This document shows positions 1-12,788 of a DNA stretch of 64,000 nt, in pieces (the first letter of the stretch is position 1; each line of letters begins with the position of its first letter). The notes below the pieces were generated by a model. It made no database searches and was not told the DNA's origin. It saw only the letters and a list, made by a program, of their open reading frames with translations. The translations under genes were made by a program, and so were the position numbers. Source of the stretch: Anopheles merus. Its lineage: Eukaryota; Arthropoda; Insecta; Diptera; Culicidae. The stretch spans positions 7,702,115 to 7,766,114 of the forward strand of contig NC_054081.1 of NCBI RefSeq assembly GCF_017562075.2, in the 5' to 3' direction.

Positions 1-208
1 CCGATGAGTCGGTCGAGTCGACGTCCTGCGGCACGAAGCGGCGCCGGGCCATCAGCACCACCAGATCGCCGATGTCGGCAATGTAGGAGATGGTGCGGAG
101 CGCGTGGTCCATCATGATCTCCTTCAAGTCCGTGTTCAGCACCATGATCTTTTCGGTCGAGATGAACAGGTCGACCTCAGTGCTGGGCTGAACCTCACCG
201 TCCGGTGA
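1..208 (-). CDS. X11L: X11/Mint minus gene, coding exon 5 (PTB core, partial)
   Basis: This exon begins at an AG acceptor (210-209) with SPDGEVQPSTEVDLF and continues through the PTB core (KEIMMDHALRTISYIADIG, LVVLMARRRF). It is nearly identical to residues 688-740 of the paralogue at 20606. It leaves the window in an open frame, at the variable PTB insert. Confidence 0.95.
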
Positions 209-3200
209 CTGGTGGGAGGAGGGGGAAGAGCGAAATAGAAGAAAACAAAAACTCAATTATTATGTACGGTTGCGCAAACGAGGGGCTGTGGAGAGCTGTG
301 GCTTACCAAAGCCTTAAGCCGGAACAGGACCAGGTGTTTGCGTGGAGCATCGTGTTGAGTCGTTGCATTGCATAAGACAGAGAATAGAACGTTAGTATGT
401 CGATTGAGTAAGCAAGCAAATCGGTAGTTCGGTTCCTACCTTTATTCTAGATACGGCTTCCTCTGCCTGCAACATGCGGGTCGACTTTGTGGGCTGTCCT
501 TCGCACACGAGCTGGGTAGATCCTAGGTAACGGGCCCGGAACAGGACACCTTCAATAAGAACTGCAGCACTGTGAAACGGGATAGAATACAATGAGCAAG
601 ACGCGTTCGTTTTACGTCCTATATATCTATATAGATATCTATAGCTACAGACGCCGGACATGGCAATCGAACTAAAAAGCAATCTAGTTTGCACGGGATT
701 AGTTTACTTACAGCGAACAGTCCATCAACATGTGTGCCAGCATAGTAGTGACAGAGAAAGGGTGAACACATTACAATTAACGTCACACGTCCCACCACCA
801 TCCCCATTCCCCTCCCAAGCACACCCCACTTACCCTCCTTGTTCTTCGACTTTCGCTTCGAGTCGTTGTTGTGCAGCGATTTCGATTTGGTCGACCCGCC
901 CGGGCTGCCGGAATCGTTCGACTTGTCCAGCAGGTTGCCCTCGCCGAGCGAGTGCTGCGGGCTCGGATTCGGCGACGTCAGCTGCGTCTGCGGCTCGTTC
1001 GGACCGTTGAAGTTGATCAGGTTGCCGCTCGGCGGCTTGGCGCTCTTGGCGCTAGCCGTCCCGCCGGCGCCACCATTCGCCGTACTGGGCGCGCCGGACG
1101 CTGGCGGCAGCGACGCCGAGGCCGCAATACCAAGATCCGGCAGGGGAACGCTGGCGCCAGTGCCCGCCATACCGGTCGAGCTGCCGCTGCCGCCACCCCC
1201 GGGAAGGAAGCTGCTTCCCCCGGCACTTCCGTTCGGCTGGGGACCGTTGCGCACTCCCACCGTGCCAGTGAGCCGTTCGCCGAGCGGACCGGAGGCTGGC
1301 AGCTTCCCGTTCGCGGCCGTATCCCGCGCTGCGCCACCGGCCACACCGGCCGGTTGGGATGCGCCCTGCTGCTGCTGCTGCTGTTGCTTCGGCGAAACCT
1401 TGCCGAGGGTGAGCAGGCGCGAGGCGCCCGTCTTGCGCTCGCCCGTACTCCACAGCTTGCCGCTGCCGCTCTCGTCGTAGAAGCCCTGGTCGTCGAGCCG
1501 CTGGTGCCCGAGCAGCCGGTCGGTTTCGAGATCGGTGTCCGGGTCCTCGTCCTCGTCCACCAGGGCCAGCGTTTTCGAGGCTGGCCCACCGGAACCTTGC
1601 CCGATCAGCACGTCTGTCTCGTCGGCAAAATCGGGCCCCGCGACGGCCACCGGTTTAGAGCACACTGGCGAGGAGGAGAGCTTGCAGGACGGCCCAGATA
1701 CTCCGACCCCGGGCTGCAGCCCGTTCGACAGCGTTCCAGCACCGCTGGCCGCAGTCGGGCCCGTTGCCCCTGCGAGCGGTTTGCCGGCAAAGTCGTCGCT
1801 GGCGCGTGTGCGCGGTATCCAGATCGGGGAGAGGCTCGGGCCGGTACCAGCGCCGCCACCGCTCCCGGCGGTTCCGACCGTCCCGCTGCCCACCGGGCCG
1901 AGCGGGTCGGGAAAGTCGCCGGTCGCGCACAGACTGCCCTTGTCGAACGCTTTCCGCGATTGGTTGCCGCTAGCTAGGTTCAGGCTTTTTGTCTTCTGCA
2001 GACACAGCCGAATGTCCTTGAGCGTGGACTGCACGTCGGCGCTGGTCGCCTGGCCGTGGTTGAACTGCTGCTGTTGCTGTGATTGTTGCGGTTGTTGGGG
2101 TTGCCCTTGCTGCTGCTGTTGCTGTTGCGATTGCTGTTGCTGCTGCTGAAGTTGCTGTAGATGTTGCAGCTGGTGTTGCTTTTGCTGCTGTCCCGGTTGT
2201 TGTTGTTGCTGCTGCTGCTGCTGTTGCAACAGGGACATGTTATCACAATCGATCGAAGACTTCCTGTGCGGTGCTGGGGCTGGAGGTGGCGGTGTCGATT
2301 GGATAGTATCTGCGAAAACAGCCACAAAGGCACAAAGGGTACGAGATTAGACCAGGTTGCCATGCTTTTAGTCATCTTCGAGCTCCACCATGATATCAGA
2401 CATAATAAGGCTACAAATCAAGATGTGATCCAAGAGATCACTATTGAGCTAAAATATCTTCACTACACTATACTTTAGAAGCTTCTTCCTATCATTAGGT
2501 TGAAGACTCATGCATCATAGGTCAAAACTGTTCACATAACAAGGACGCATCTCACAACTACAGAACAGCTTCGGCTCTAATCCATTAGAGACGTAGATTT
2601 GGAGTTCACGACTAGCATCATCTTCTAAGATCTGGCGGGAAATGCCAGACTATCTTTGTTGAGGACGCTATACAAGTATTGAGAACTTCCCTTTTGACAT
2701 CTCCATACGGATTAGAGTTCTGAAAAGATATTTACTGCCCTCATTCAACACACCAATGTGGACAAATCTCATATGAGCTAGATGTGATTTCTCATGCTCT
2801 AACACTTTGATATCGAAGTTATGCGAGATCTGTTAGATCCTGTGTACATATACATTGCATGGACAATATAGCTGAAGAGCCTGAAGTACAATGAATTTCC
2901 AATATACTCTTCAGTGACCCTCACAACCAATATGGATTGTAAAAAGAATAGAACTCAGAATTGCAATCAATGATGTACTCAACTAAAGTAAGGTAGTTAA
3001 ACAAACAAGAAGGAATCGTATGATGGCTACCCGAGTATGGTAGACCTCGCCGATTAGCATTCGTACTTACTTATGGTGTAGAGAGACTCCAGCTCTGGGT
3101 CGCGATTCTTAAATATGCTGGCGTTGTGCAGCATACTAGAGTTTAGCTTGAGATTTCCCATGCGGAAGGTGTTGTTGACGAAGTAGCCCTCCACGTTCGT

Positions 3201-6200
3201 GCCTTGGTTCTGCTGTTGCTGCTGTTGTGGTTGGTGCTGTTGCTGCTGCTGCTGCTGCTGTTGCTGTTGTACGTGTGGACCTTGTGCGGCTTTCAGCTCC
3301 TTCGACATGCTAGGTGACGAGGATATCGATGGCTTCGCTGTAACGGACGGTGACTGTGCGCCCAGCAAACCGTACGGGCCGGTGGCCGGGCCGGCCGACT
3401 GCATCATGCCGCCATTGCTGCCAGCCTGCCCGTGCTGCTTGACGCTGCCGACCGTGACCAGGTCGGGCGGCAGCAGGCCCGTCATCGGGTTCGCGCTCAG
3501 ATTGTTCTCCGAGTCGGAGACGTGCCCGCTGGACAGCCCGTCCTCCAGCACCGGCATCGCGGCGTAGTAGCGCGTGTAGTTGTTCGCGTTGTTCGCGAAC
3601 AGACAGTTGAGCGACTCGCCCGGGCCGGACGGTGCGCCCGAGGTCGCACTGATCACGCCATTGTTCAGATCGTCGCACATCGTCGCCCCGTTGCCCGAGA
3701 TCAGCCCGAAGTCGCTGCCGTACTGGGGCGAGATTTCGCTATCGTAGTCGCCACAGTTGGAATCGTAGTCGGTCGTGTCGGGCGAGTAGTTGAAGTTTTT
3801 GCTGTACTTGCGCGCGTACACCTTGCGCCCGTCGCCACCGTCCCCGTTGAGCGAGTAGTGCAGCGGGTCCTTGTCGCTGCCGTTCGAGATCATCGGATGG
3901 CCGTCGTAGTTCGCCTCGTTGATGGCATCGTAGCTGCTGGTGCGGCTCTCCCCGTTGATGTACGCGCTGAACCGCAGCTCGCCCATGTTGGCATGCTGAT
4001 TGGGTAGCTGGTTCGGTGGTTCGGCCTGGTGCTGCTGTTGCTGTTGCTGCTGCTGCTGTTGCTGCTGTTCCGGATAGCTCTTCAGCAGGCCACTCTGCAC
4101 GTACATGGCGTAGTCGCGCGCATCACTAGCCGACTGGAGGGTGGACTTTAGCGACAGCCGCACACCGTCATCTTCCCGCCGGTCGTACTCGGCCGCACTG
4201 CAGTACCGATCCGACACATCTACCACCCCCAAACCGCCGTTGCCACCGCTATGACCTTTCAGATGGGCGTCCGATTTCTTCTTGCGCAGCCCGCAGTAGT
4301 CGGACAGGCGGGTCGATTTGCTCTTCAGCTTGTAGCTGTACTTCGCCAGCCCGTTAGCCTTCGCGTCGTCCTCGTCGTCCTCCTCCTCTCCGTCCTCCTC
4401 CTCTTCCTCGTCCTCCACGTCGGCCGTGTCGTCGTCCTCCTCCCGGCGGGCCGACCCATCGCCCAGCAGCGGCGACTTGGGCGAACGCACCAGCGTGTCC
4501 TGCTTGCCTGCCGCCCCATTCACGTTGCCAATGTACGTCGTTTCGATCGTTTTCGAGCGCTCCAGCTCAACCGGATAGTCGTAGTGCACGTCCAGACTCT
4601 CCCCATCCTCCTCCTCCCCGTCCTCCTCGTCCTCCTCCTCTGCGCTGTCATTGTAGTCGCTGAACTTTTCCACGTCCTCGGTCGAGGGGCACTTGAAGAA
4701 CTCCTCCAGCACTTTGCGCGTCTCCGAAAACTCGTACAGATAGTCGAACGTGGAGGAGTTGGCGATCGGCGGAAAGCCGGACGAACCGCCGATGTGCTGC
4801 AGCTCGTTCTCGGGCGTTTGGGCGCTCAGCTGCAACTTCTCCAGGCTCGTCTTGCCGCCCATCTCGGACGGTGATAGCTTGCCGGGCAGCATGTCGTAGA
4901 TGTGATGGTCGTGGTGCTGCTGATGCTGCTGCTGCTGCTGTTCCTTGCGCGTCCCGGAAATTTTGGAAAGCTCTCCAGCGCCGTAGCTGCTCGTACATTC
5001 GGTATCGTTTGCGGATCGTTTGGAATCGAGCAGCAGCGTCTTGCTGAGGGTGGAGTTGACCTGATCCAACAGCGAAGGCGAACAGCTGGCATTGGTGGAG
5101 GACGTTTGAGCGACTGTGCCAGCCATACTGCTGCCGCTACCGGCAGTACCGACTGTAGCGGGTACTACGCGCTGGGGGAATCCGGGACGAGGTAGCGATA
5201 GCAGTGACGGTGACGTCAGGTTTATCTTCACACTGGACGCTAGGTAGCAGTCGCTTTCGTCACACAGGTTCAGGCCAAACCGACGCGGCGAGCCGTCGTA
5301 CTCTGAGAATAGTGGGGAGAGATGGACACACATGGATAAAGGACTTACCGCGTAAATACTGTTGGAATGTTATTAATTTGAGCTGATTGTATACGCCTCT
5401 TGGCTGGAGACGCTTTTTTAGGGAGGGGTGGATAGGTTAGGTATTAAATTCTGATTCGGGATAAGTTAAGGAACGGTTCTATGATAAGATCAGGCTTTAA
5501 TCAATTTCATATTCAGTCCTAGCAGCGAAGTATGTTCAGTGGGAATTACTGAATCCTTGGACAGATTCAACAGCAGTTATTCAACCAGAGTTGGCTCAAG
5601 ATATGCTCTAAGACCAGTTTTTGAACAGGGATAGGTTCCAAGATTGTGCTATGTTTCAGAATCTGTGTCATGTCTGGGATAGATTCGAGATGAAATTCAG
5701 GAACATAATAGACTTGAATGCAGTTCCTGGTGCGGAATAGGTACAAAGCTTATTCCAGACCCGAAATAGATTCGGTGTCAATTTCTGGATCTGAATAGAT
5801 TTCGTGTCCATTACATAGCTGAAACAGAGCTAGGATCAGTTCAAAAACTTGGATATCTTAGGTATATGTTCTAGGACATGATCAAGATGAATTCCATGTA
5901 TGTTGTTCGACCGGGATAGATTCAAGATTCGTTATAGGCCCTGGATAAGTTCAGAAAGAGTGCAAGGATCAGAAATGCATCGGATCCTAAGGCCGGAATA
6001 AGTCTAATGTTCTGGAATTCAGATAAAGGATTTGAGCCTAGATATTGGGTCTGAAAGGATCGATTTTAAAAACCGAGTATAACTTAGTTCAATGAGTGAT
6101 GGAATGGAAGCTGAGAGAGACCCATTCCAAAAATTGCAGAGTGCAGATTAGGTTCACGAAGTTCCAGTACCACCGTTCCCTACCACCTTAAACTGCCCTC

Positions 6201-7927
6201 CACCGCCGGGCTGCCAAGCAGTAGTACTCACCAATAATGTTCGACCCGGTGCTTTGGGACTTGTTCTCCGCTAACTCCGGCTCTCCCTCGTCCCGCTTGG
6301 CCGGATAGTGTCCCAGCAGCTTGTCGGCAAAGTCGACCGAGGGCTCGCACTGCTCCACGCTCGGGCTGGCCACGCTCAGCCCCACGTGCGGTCCGTGCTC
6401 CAGCTTCTGCCCCAGGTGCAGCAGCCCCTTCCGGGCGGTCGGCCCCTCGTCCGGCAGGTCCTGCTGTTTCGGCTGCGCCACCGACAGCGTGTTGCCGTGC
6501 TCCTTGGCATTGCTGCTCAGCACAACGATCTCACCCTCACCGGCGGCCCCACCGTCACCCCCGAGCGCACCGTAGCCCCCGAGCCCGAGCTTGTCCTTGC
6601 GCGTACCGTTGTACGTCTGCATCTCGTGCTGGTAGTTGAAGTACTTCAGCTTGTCCTCCATGTCGCTCTCGTCCTCGAGCGGCGACTGCAGCACCATGTT
6701 GTAGCAGCTCACCGGCTTGTAGGTGGAGCCGGACCCCACCACACCCGCCCGCTTCGGTGGCTGCATCATCGAACCACCACCAGTGCTGCCGCCACCGGCC
6801 CCCGGCCCGCCTCCCTTCGACTTGGGCCCGGTCGACGGGTAGTGCGAGACGGACAGGTGGCAGTAGTTGCGCTCCATCCAGCGTGGGGTCGGTCCCGCAC
6901 CGGCAACCTCCCGCTTCAGCCGCTCGTCCCGCGTGTCGTCCTCATCGGACAGAAGAAGACCGGTGGATTGGCCACCACCACCACCACCCCCGTTGCCCAA
7001 CGCGGCGCTGATAGCAGATTGAGTTTCGGTTGGCGAGCAGGTCAGCGGCGGCGGTTGATTGCTGTAGTAGTAGCCGTACCCGTCCGGGACGGTGCTGCCG
7101 CCCCCCTTGGCGGCCGATTGATTGGGCGCACCGTGCTTCACACTGCCGCCGGTGCTGCCCCCACCGATGCCCCCGTACAGTTCGCCCTTGATGTTGCCAC
7201 CGTAGTGGTTGTTGTTGCCACCGGAACTGCCGCTGCCTGCGTTGCCGGTACTGCTGATGCTGCTGCTGTTGTTGTTGTTATTGTTGTTGTTGTTGTTGCT
7301 GCTGGTGACGTTGCTGTTGTTGCTGCCGCCCTTGCCGACGACCAGCTCCTTCTCCGTAGCGTACTCAAACTCGCCCGTACCACTACCACTACCACCACCA
7401 CCACCACCACCGCCATTGTTATTGCCGAACGTCCCCATGTCCATGTACACCTTGGCCGGTCCGGCCCCTTGCGCTGTGGCGACCGTCGGCGGGCTCGTGC
7501 GCGTCACGTACGTCCCGAGCGACAGGCTGCCGACGTCCATCAGGCAATTATTGTTACTGTTTTTGCCACCACCACCACCACCACCACCACCAACACCAAC
7601 ACCACCACCGTTTGCACTCGCACCACTGCTCAGGACATAGTGGTGGTAGTCACTGCGCGGTTTGCACTTCGGGAACAGCAGCGAAATCTTCTGCTCGCTC
7701 AGGCTGAGCTCGTGCCCGGCTGCCGCCGCCGTCGTTGCGTCCGTACCCGTCGTCAGCACCGCACCGCCGCCTGCCGTCTCGACTGCCGCACCGCTGAAAG
7801 GCAGGGAGGAGGAGGAGGTGGTGGAGGATATAGGGCTGCTATCATCGTGGCGGTCGGCCGTGCCGGCACTCTCTACCGGTGCAGCGGCCGGTGGCTTCCG
7901 GTCGAAGGCAACGGTCGAGCTGACCAT
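1..7927 (-). CDS. X11L: X11/Mint (APBA-type) adaptor, 5' part; 3' end off left edge
   Basis: Neuronal scaffold of the X11/Mint family, which binds APP-type receptor tails and vesicle-fusion partners. Coding exons on the minus strand: 7927-6232 (ATG at 7927-7925), 5302-3071, 2309-834, 561-440 and 208-1 (partial). All junctions are GT-AG and phases match (1,1,1,0), giving about 1911 codons before the edge. Residues 1-1800 are Gly/Asn/Gln-rich and disordered, with acidic runs. They hold motifs shared with the plus-strand paralogue: EYDGSPRRFG at the start of exon 2, PRPGFPQR, EDGLSSGHVSDSE, LKDIRLCLQKTKSL and TDLETDRLLGHQ. Exons 4-5 start the PTB domain (VLIEGVLFRARYLGSTQLV, then EVDLFISTEKIMVLNTDLKE) and stop inside it. 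The rest of the PTB and both PDZ domains are expected to the left. The unusually long N-terminus (about 1800 residues, against about 640 in the neighbour) is Gln/Gly expanded. Upstream non-coding exons cannot be excluded. Whether it is the alpha or beta type is unresolved. Confidence 0.93.
440..561 (-). CDS. X11L: X11/Mint minus gene, coding exon 4 (start of PTB)
   Basis: A 122-nt exon that enters in phase 1 and leaves in phase 0, encoding LIEGVLFRARYLGSTQLVCE and then the AEEAVSRIK end. The acceptor is CTGCAG and the donor is AAG|GTAGGA. Exon 8 of the plus-strand paralogue (19855-19994) has the same phases and a near-identical translation, which supports both models. Confidence 0.93.
2310..3070. 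other. Intron 2 of the minus X11/Mint gene
   Basis: AT-rich intron between a GTAAGT donor (3070-3065) and a TTCGCAG acceptor (2312-2310). No repeat, ORF or RNA gene could be recognised in it. Confidence 0.8.
5303..6231. repeat. Intron 1 of the minus X11/Mint gene with degenerate short repeats
   Basis: Bounded by a GTGAGT donor (6231-6226) and a CTCAG acceptor. Between about 5460 and 6080 it is filled with decayed copies of a short unit around GGGATAGATTCAAG or GGAATAGATTC, spaced roughly 35-60 bp apart. It looks like an old minisatellite or an array-type hAT element as seen elsewhere in this window. No termini or target duplication were found. Confidence 0.5.
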
Positions 7928-9300
7928 TGCGTCCCAGCGGCGGCCCGCCCCACCTCCTCGTGTGCTCGCCGGTGTGTTTGTGGGAGTGTGTGGAAAGGTG
8001 TATGTGTGTGTGTGTGTGTGCTTTTAACCCCCTTTGCGTTCTGCGGGAGGCGCGGCGGCCGCCTGTGCTTCAAGGGGGGCCCAAGTTTGTGTTCTTTGTT
8101 TGCTTCGTTGTTGTTGTTGTTGTTGGTTTGTTAGGGAAGGATGTGTTTTTGGGATGATAATACACACACAAACACACAAAAACACAGACACACAAACACA
8201 CAATCACACACACACACACAAATAGAACACACGCGTGCAAGGACAACCTCTTTTGCCGCACAATGGGAAGAAAAAAAGGGCAAAAAAAACCCGTCGCCTC
8301 CCTTCCCTTTTTTTTTGTTCCCCTCCCACCCCGTCTGCTTTCCTGCGTTTCTGCTCGTTTTTGGGGGGGGGGGGCAGCCGACTGACGAGTTGTGGGGGTC
8401 TGGGGATGGGGAGAGGGTGGTGGGGTTTGAGGAGGGGGGGAGGATAAGAGTGTTGGGGCTCGGGGGAGGAACTCGTTTTTTGCTCTGCTTCTTCTTTTAG
8501 TGTTGTTTTGTTTAGGGCTTTTTTTTGTTTTTGTTTTTGGCTAATCTTTTCTTATCCGATGGCGGTACGCGGTAGGTAGGAGGTGTGTGTAGAAGTGTTA
8601 CTGGAGGTGCTGGAAATGTAACAAATGTTAAAAACGCACTTTAATAACGGGACACACATACGCACGCACACACACCAGGATGGCATCAAGGAGAAGGATG
8701 GAGCGGATGAAATGTTTTTTTTGGGGTTTTTTGTTGGGGAGATTGCAGATGGACTAGTTCCTACTGAGCGTTTGATGGACGAAATGGGCTCGTACGGGGG
8801 GATGGAGGGAGATTTTTTTCATACTCTCAAATACACACACACACACAAGCACAGATACATACACACAAACAAACGGGCACACGGACGGTATGATGATTAG
8901 CGCAAATGTGTGGCAGCGTTGCCCGACTAGTAGTAGCAGCAGCAGATTGCAAAATACACGCCGTACGTCAAGCCGTGGGTGAGGGGAGGGAGGGGGTTGA
9001 AGGAAACTGTGTGGTCGGCACGGCAAGGGTGCACGAAATTCGAACGCTCACGAACGTTTTCTTGCCCCGCACGTACGGTGGCCGTGCTGCGTGTTGTTTT
9101 GCTTTTCTCTCGCTATTTGCGCTCTGACACACACACACACACACACAGGCACACATACACACAGCGGCGCTCGGCCGAAGGAAGGAAGCAGGAGCCGTAG
9201 AAAAATCGATAATCGAATCCTTGCACATACACGCAGCAGTAGCAGCAGTGTGGATAATTTGCAGTGTGGATGACTCACAGGGAAAATAAAAAAGGGGATA

Positions 9301-9335
<35 letters not shown>

Positions 9336-11900
9336 TTCACTCTTTCTCTCTTTCTCTCTATCCCTCTCTCTTTCTCTCTATCCCTCTCTCTTTCTCTCTC
9401 TCCCTCTCTCTTTCTCTCTCTCTCTCTTTCTCCCTCTCTTTCTCTCTCTTTCTCTCTATCTCTCTCTCTTTCTCTCTGTCTTTCTCTCTCTTTCTCTCTC
9501 TTTCTCTATCTCTCTCTTTCTCTCTCTCACACACACTCTCTCTTCCTCTTTCACTCTCTCGTTCGTACGTTTTCCACGCGACACTCTCACTCAACCTCTG
9601 TGTATGTGTGTGTATTTCTTGCTTTACAAGAGTGTCTGCGTATGGCTTGGTGATGGTGTGTACAAATGGAAATGCAAACTAAACGAGACACAGGGGTCTG
9701 CGCGCCGTTCTATTACACGTAGGGTTTTTTTGCACGATGAAAAATTTTACCCTCAATTTAAACCAACAACAACAACAACAACAAAAGGGATAGGGTGAAA
9801 CAAAACTAAAAAAATGTGTGTTAGGGTGACCGACTACAATATGGTAGGCGTGTGTATGGGTTCGATGGGTGGATGGGTGGGTGGGGGGCGTTTCAGAGCA
9901 GAAGCCAGGGGTGCCAAGTGAGGGGGAAGCGAATAAGCGGAGCAGAGCAGAGCAGAGAGAAGCAGCCATAGACCACACAAGTGTGCCAGACACACACACA
10001 CACACATACACAAAGCGAACGAGACGAAAAGGAGACTTTGTGCACAAAACTGTGTGCGGCGAATTTTACAGACGACCCAGGGTCGAAAATGCGAACTAAA
10101 ATGTTTGAAAGTCCTTCCCCCCTTCTTCACGCACACAACCACACACTATCACACACACAATCACACACACACACACACCTACACAGATGTAGTAATGATT
10201 GGAGTTCGATTTTTGTGTCCTGTTCAGCGTGTGCTCACAATTGTTACAAATTTACAGCCCACACACACACACACACACCCGAGCGCGCGCGCACACACAC
10301 ACCAGACACACTGCACAGCACACGGACAAATTGCACACATACACTCACACACACTTACACACACACACACAGCCGCAAAGAATCGCGCATATGCGTGTGG
10401 GTATTTTTCTTTGCGTTTTGTTGTTTGCGTGTATAGATGTATGTATGGAGCACTTTTCCTACAGCGAATCGCAGAAGCATCGAGGAATTTTCCTTGCCAC
10501 CATACGGGGTTTTTCTTTTCTTTTTTTTTTTTTTTGATGGGAAGGAAATTGGGAGCCGAAGCGAAAACGGGATTGAAGCTCTATCCAATGAGGCACACAC
10601 ACACACACACACACACGGTCCCACCACTCACCTCAGGGGTGAATGTCCGTCTCAGGGTGGAAGGAAGGGTGGGGAAGGATTGTAAGGACTTTTTTTTTGG
10701 TTGTGATACAGCCGTGAAAAAGCACTCAAAAAGCACGAAAGCTGGTGAGATTGGGGGGGGAGGGGGTGGCCGACCCAAAAACGGGGGACCGCATGAACGC
10801 ACCGTGCCACAACGGGCTCAATGCAAGTGAACTCAGTTGGATGCGACGAGAGGGAGTAGGGGGAGGGGGTTGGGTGGGTGGTATTGGAGAAGGGTGTCTT
10901 GTGTGTCGGAAATGTTTTGTTTCATTGCATAACGGCTAAAAGTGTTATGTTGCTTGCACAAAAAACGGTGCACCAAAACGGTGTGATGCGAGTGAGCACG
11001 AGCAAATTATTAAAAAAAAACAAAAACCGCAGAAGTAACACAAGAGGGGCAGCTGGAAAAGCACAGCACAGCGGTGGAGGGGTGGAAGCGGGGGCGCCAC
11101 CGTTTTTTTTTTGTACAAAAGCGATTTAAATATTGCAGCACAAAACACGGGAACTACATGGGACACCTTTTTTTCACAGTCGTGTGATGGTTCCCCAAAC
11201 ACTTTGCTTGCTTGCGGAGTGGCAGAAATGGAGTTGAGATGTAAAACCAAAAAAAACGAAACCAACAACGAAAAGAAAAAAACGCATAGAGCCAATCGTC
11301 CTCGATTCTTACGCTTGTTTAACCGCACATCGAAACACACTTTGCCTTTTTAACGACTTCCCTGCGACTGTTGCACTTCCTTTCGGTGGTGCTCTGGTGG
11401 AAATTGCGATTTCATTGATCCCCTTCACAGTCCAGGCGCCCGAGACACACACACACACACACTCACACAGGGGATTTCCACTGTTTACCACACACACACA
11501 CATACATGCATATATACGTACACGCAGACAGGGAGACACGGTCCAACACCAGCAACGGTGCGCACACAGAGGAGCCTAGCATCGATCCTGCCACTCGCAA
11601 ACGCTCACTCTCTCTCTCTCTCTCTCTCTCTTTATATAGGACTTGCTCGCTCTTCAACTCTTTCCTTTCTGCTGCGTAGCCTGTGCTGTAGCCACCGGGA
11701 AGCCGTGGCACTATTCAAAAAAACCGTTTCGGAAACAAAAACGTCACACGCGTTCGCCATCGCGTGAGCGTGTCCTTGCACGATCGCAAACAATTTTGTT
11801 GTGCCATTTCTCGGGGTCTGCCGCAATGCTGGCTACAATTGGCATGCTTGTCTGTGTGTTGTTTTTGTTTCATTTTCTTTCCTCCCTTTCCTATTTCCTA
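7928..11900. promoter_or_regulatory. Divergent intergenic region, microsatellite-rich upstream half
   Basis: Immediately upstream of the minus X11/Mint start codon. It contains very many CA/GT runs (8000-8020, 8160-8225, 8835-8870, 9126-9147, 9990-10008, 10130-10180, 10258-10375, 10592-10616, 11445-11466), homopolymers, and a ~240-bp CT-rich tract at 9301-9540. Several kilobases are free of recognised transposons, unlike the neighbouring DNA. This fits a long 5' UTR and promoter region, but no TATA box, initiator or UTR exon could be fixed from sequence alone. Confidence 0.5.
9301..9540. repeat. CT-rich (GA) microsatellite
   Basis: About 240 bp of interrupted (TC)n, mainly TCTCTCTT and TCTATCCC variants, in the divergent intergenic region. 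Read as GAGA on the other strand it is a potential GAGA-factor tract. Confidence 0.95.
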
Positions 11901-12086
11901 TCAAACTGATTGCAGATTGAATTAAAACGAAATTAAACTGAAAACTTTTGCGACAGCGCGGACTTGAGAAATGTGATACCAAATACTCAGCCACTCACGA
12001 TAGTTAATTAGGCACTCAGAGCTAGTCCTTAGATGCATGACTGTGGTTATCGCCATTTTTTTCTTCTCATCTGCGAAAAGCTGATA

Positions 12087-12788
12087 GACCGTGGGGCCAT
12101 GGGGCTTTCTTAGGCTGAGAAAACATTCTCATGCATTTATTAAAGTTTTTCACGCACTCAACACTTGTGCTCAGATGCGAACCCGTGGCCGTCGTCAGTT
12201 TTTCTCATTCCGAGAAACTGATATTGCCACTCAAGCTTTATTAGAAGCTTTAAATAGAAAATAACTTCTTGGTCGCATATTTGTCAGCCTTTTTCAATTG
12301 TAAATATTGAAAACAATTTTCAACGTAATTACCGACAAAAAATGCACTTATTCAAATAATTCATTGCTGCATCGTTAGTTATCTCTACTTTTTTTTTCAA
12401 CAGCTTTTGAGAAATCCCCGTTCTTAGCGTTTGTCGAATCGGAACAAAATCGGTTTTGAGAATCTTTGAGAATCTTTGAGAAAGTTGACGATGCAGCGAT
12501 CGGCTACCTGAAATATAAGCAATTGTGCTATTTCTTTTTCGATAACCACTTTGGAAAATGTATTCAATATTTATAATTGAAACAGTTTAAAAAAACATGC
12601 GATCAAAAACATATTTTCTATTTAAAGCTCCAAATAAAACATGAGTGGCTTTATCAGTTTCTCAGAGTGAGAAAAATTGATGACGGCCACGAGCTCGCGT
12701 CTGAGAACAAGTTTTGAGTGCTTGAGAAACTTAAATGAGTGCTTGAGAATGTTTTCTCAGCTTGAGAAAGCCTCGTGGCCCCGCGGCC
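12087..12788. mobile_element. Foldback (long inverted repeat) element
   Basis: The outer ~195 bp at 12087-12285 and 12593-12788 are imperfect inverted copies. Shared blocks include GTGGGGCCA, GCTGAGAAAACATTCTCA, GCTTTAAATAGAAAAT, GTGGCCGTC and GGTCGCAT/GATCGCAT. The arms are rich in CTCAG...CTGAG and ACTCATGAGT words and enclose a ~310-bp AT-rich spacer. There is no ORF, so this is a non-autonomous MITE/foldback. A clear target duplication was not identified. It lies about 1.6 kb upstream of the plus X11/Mint start codon. Confidence 0.75.

Noticed and set aside
871..1977. Long plus-strand ORFs opposite the minus X11/Mint exons (also 3432-4007, 6308-8134)
   Set aside because: They are antisense shadows of GC-rich coding exons with Ala/Arg/Val-rich, low-complexity translations. 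The minus frames carry family motifs and proper splice sites.
9264..9653. Ser/Leu ORF in the CT tract
   Set aside because: Translation of a microsatellite.
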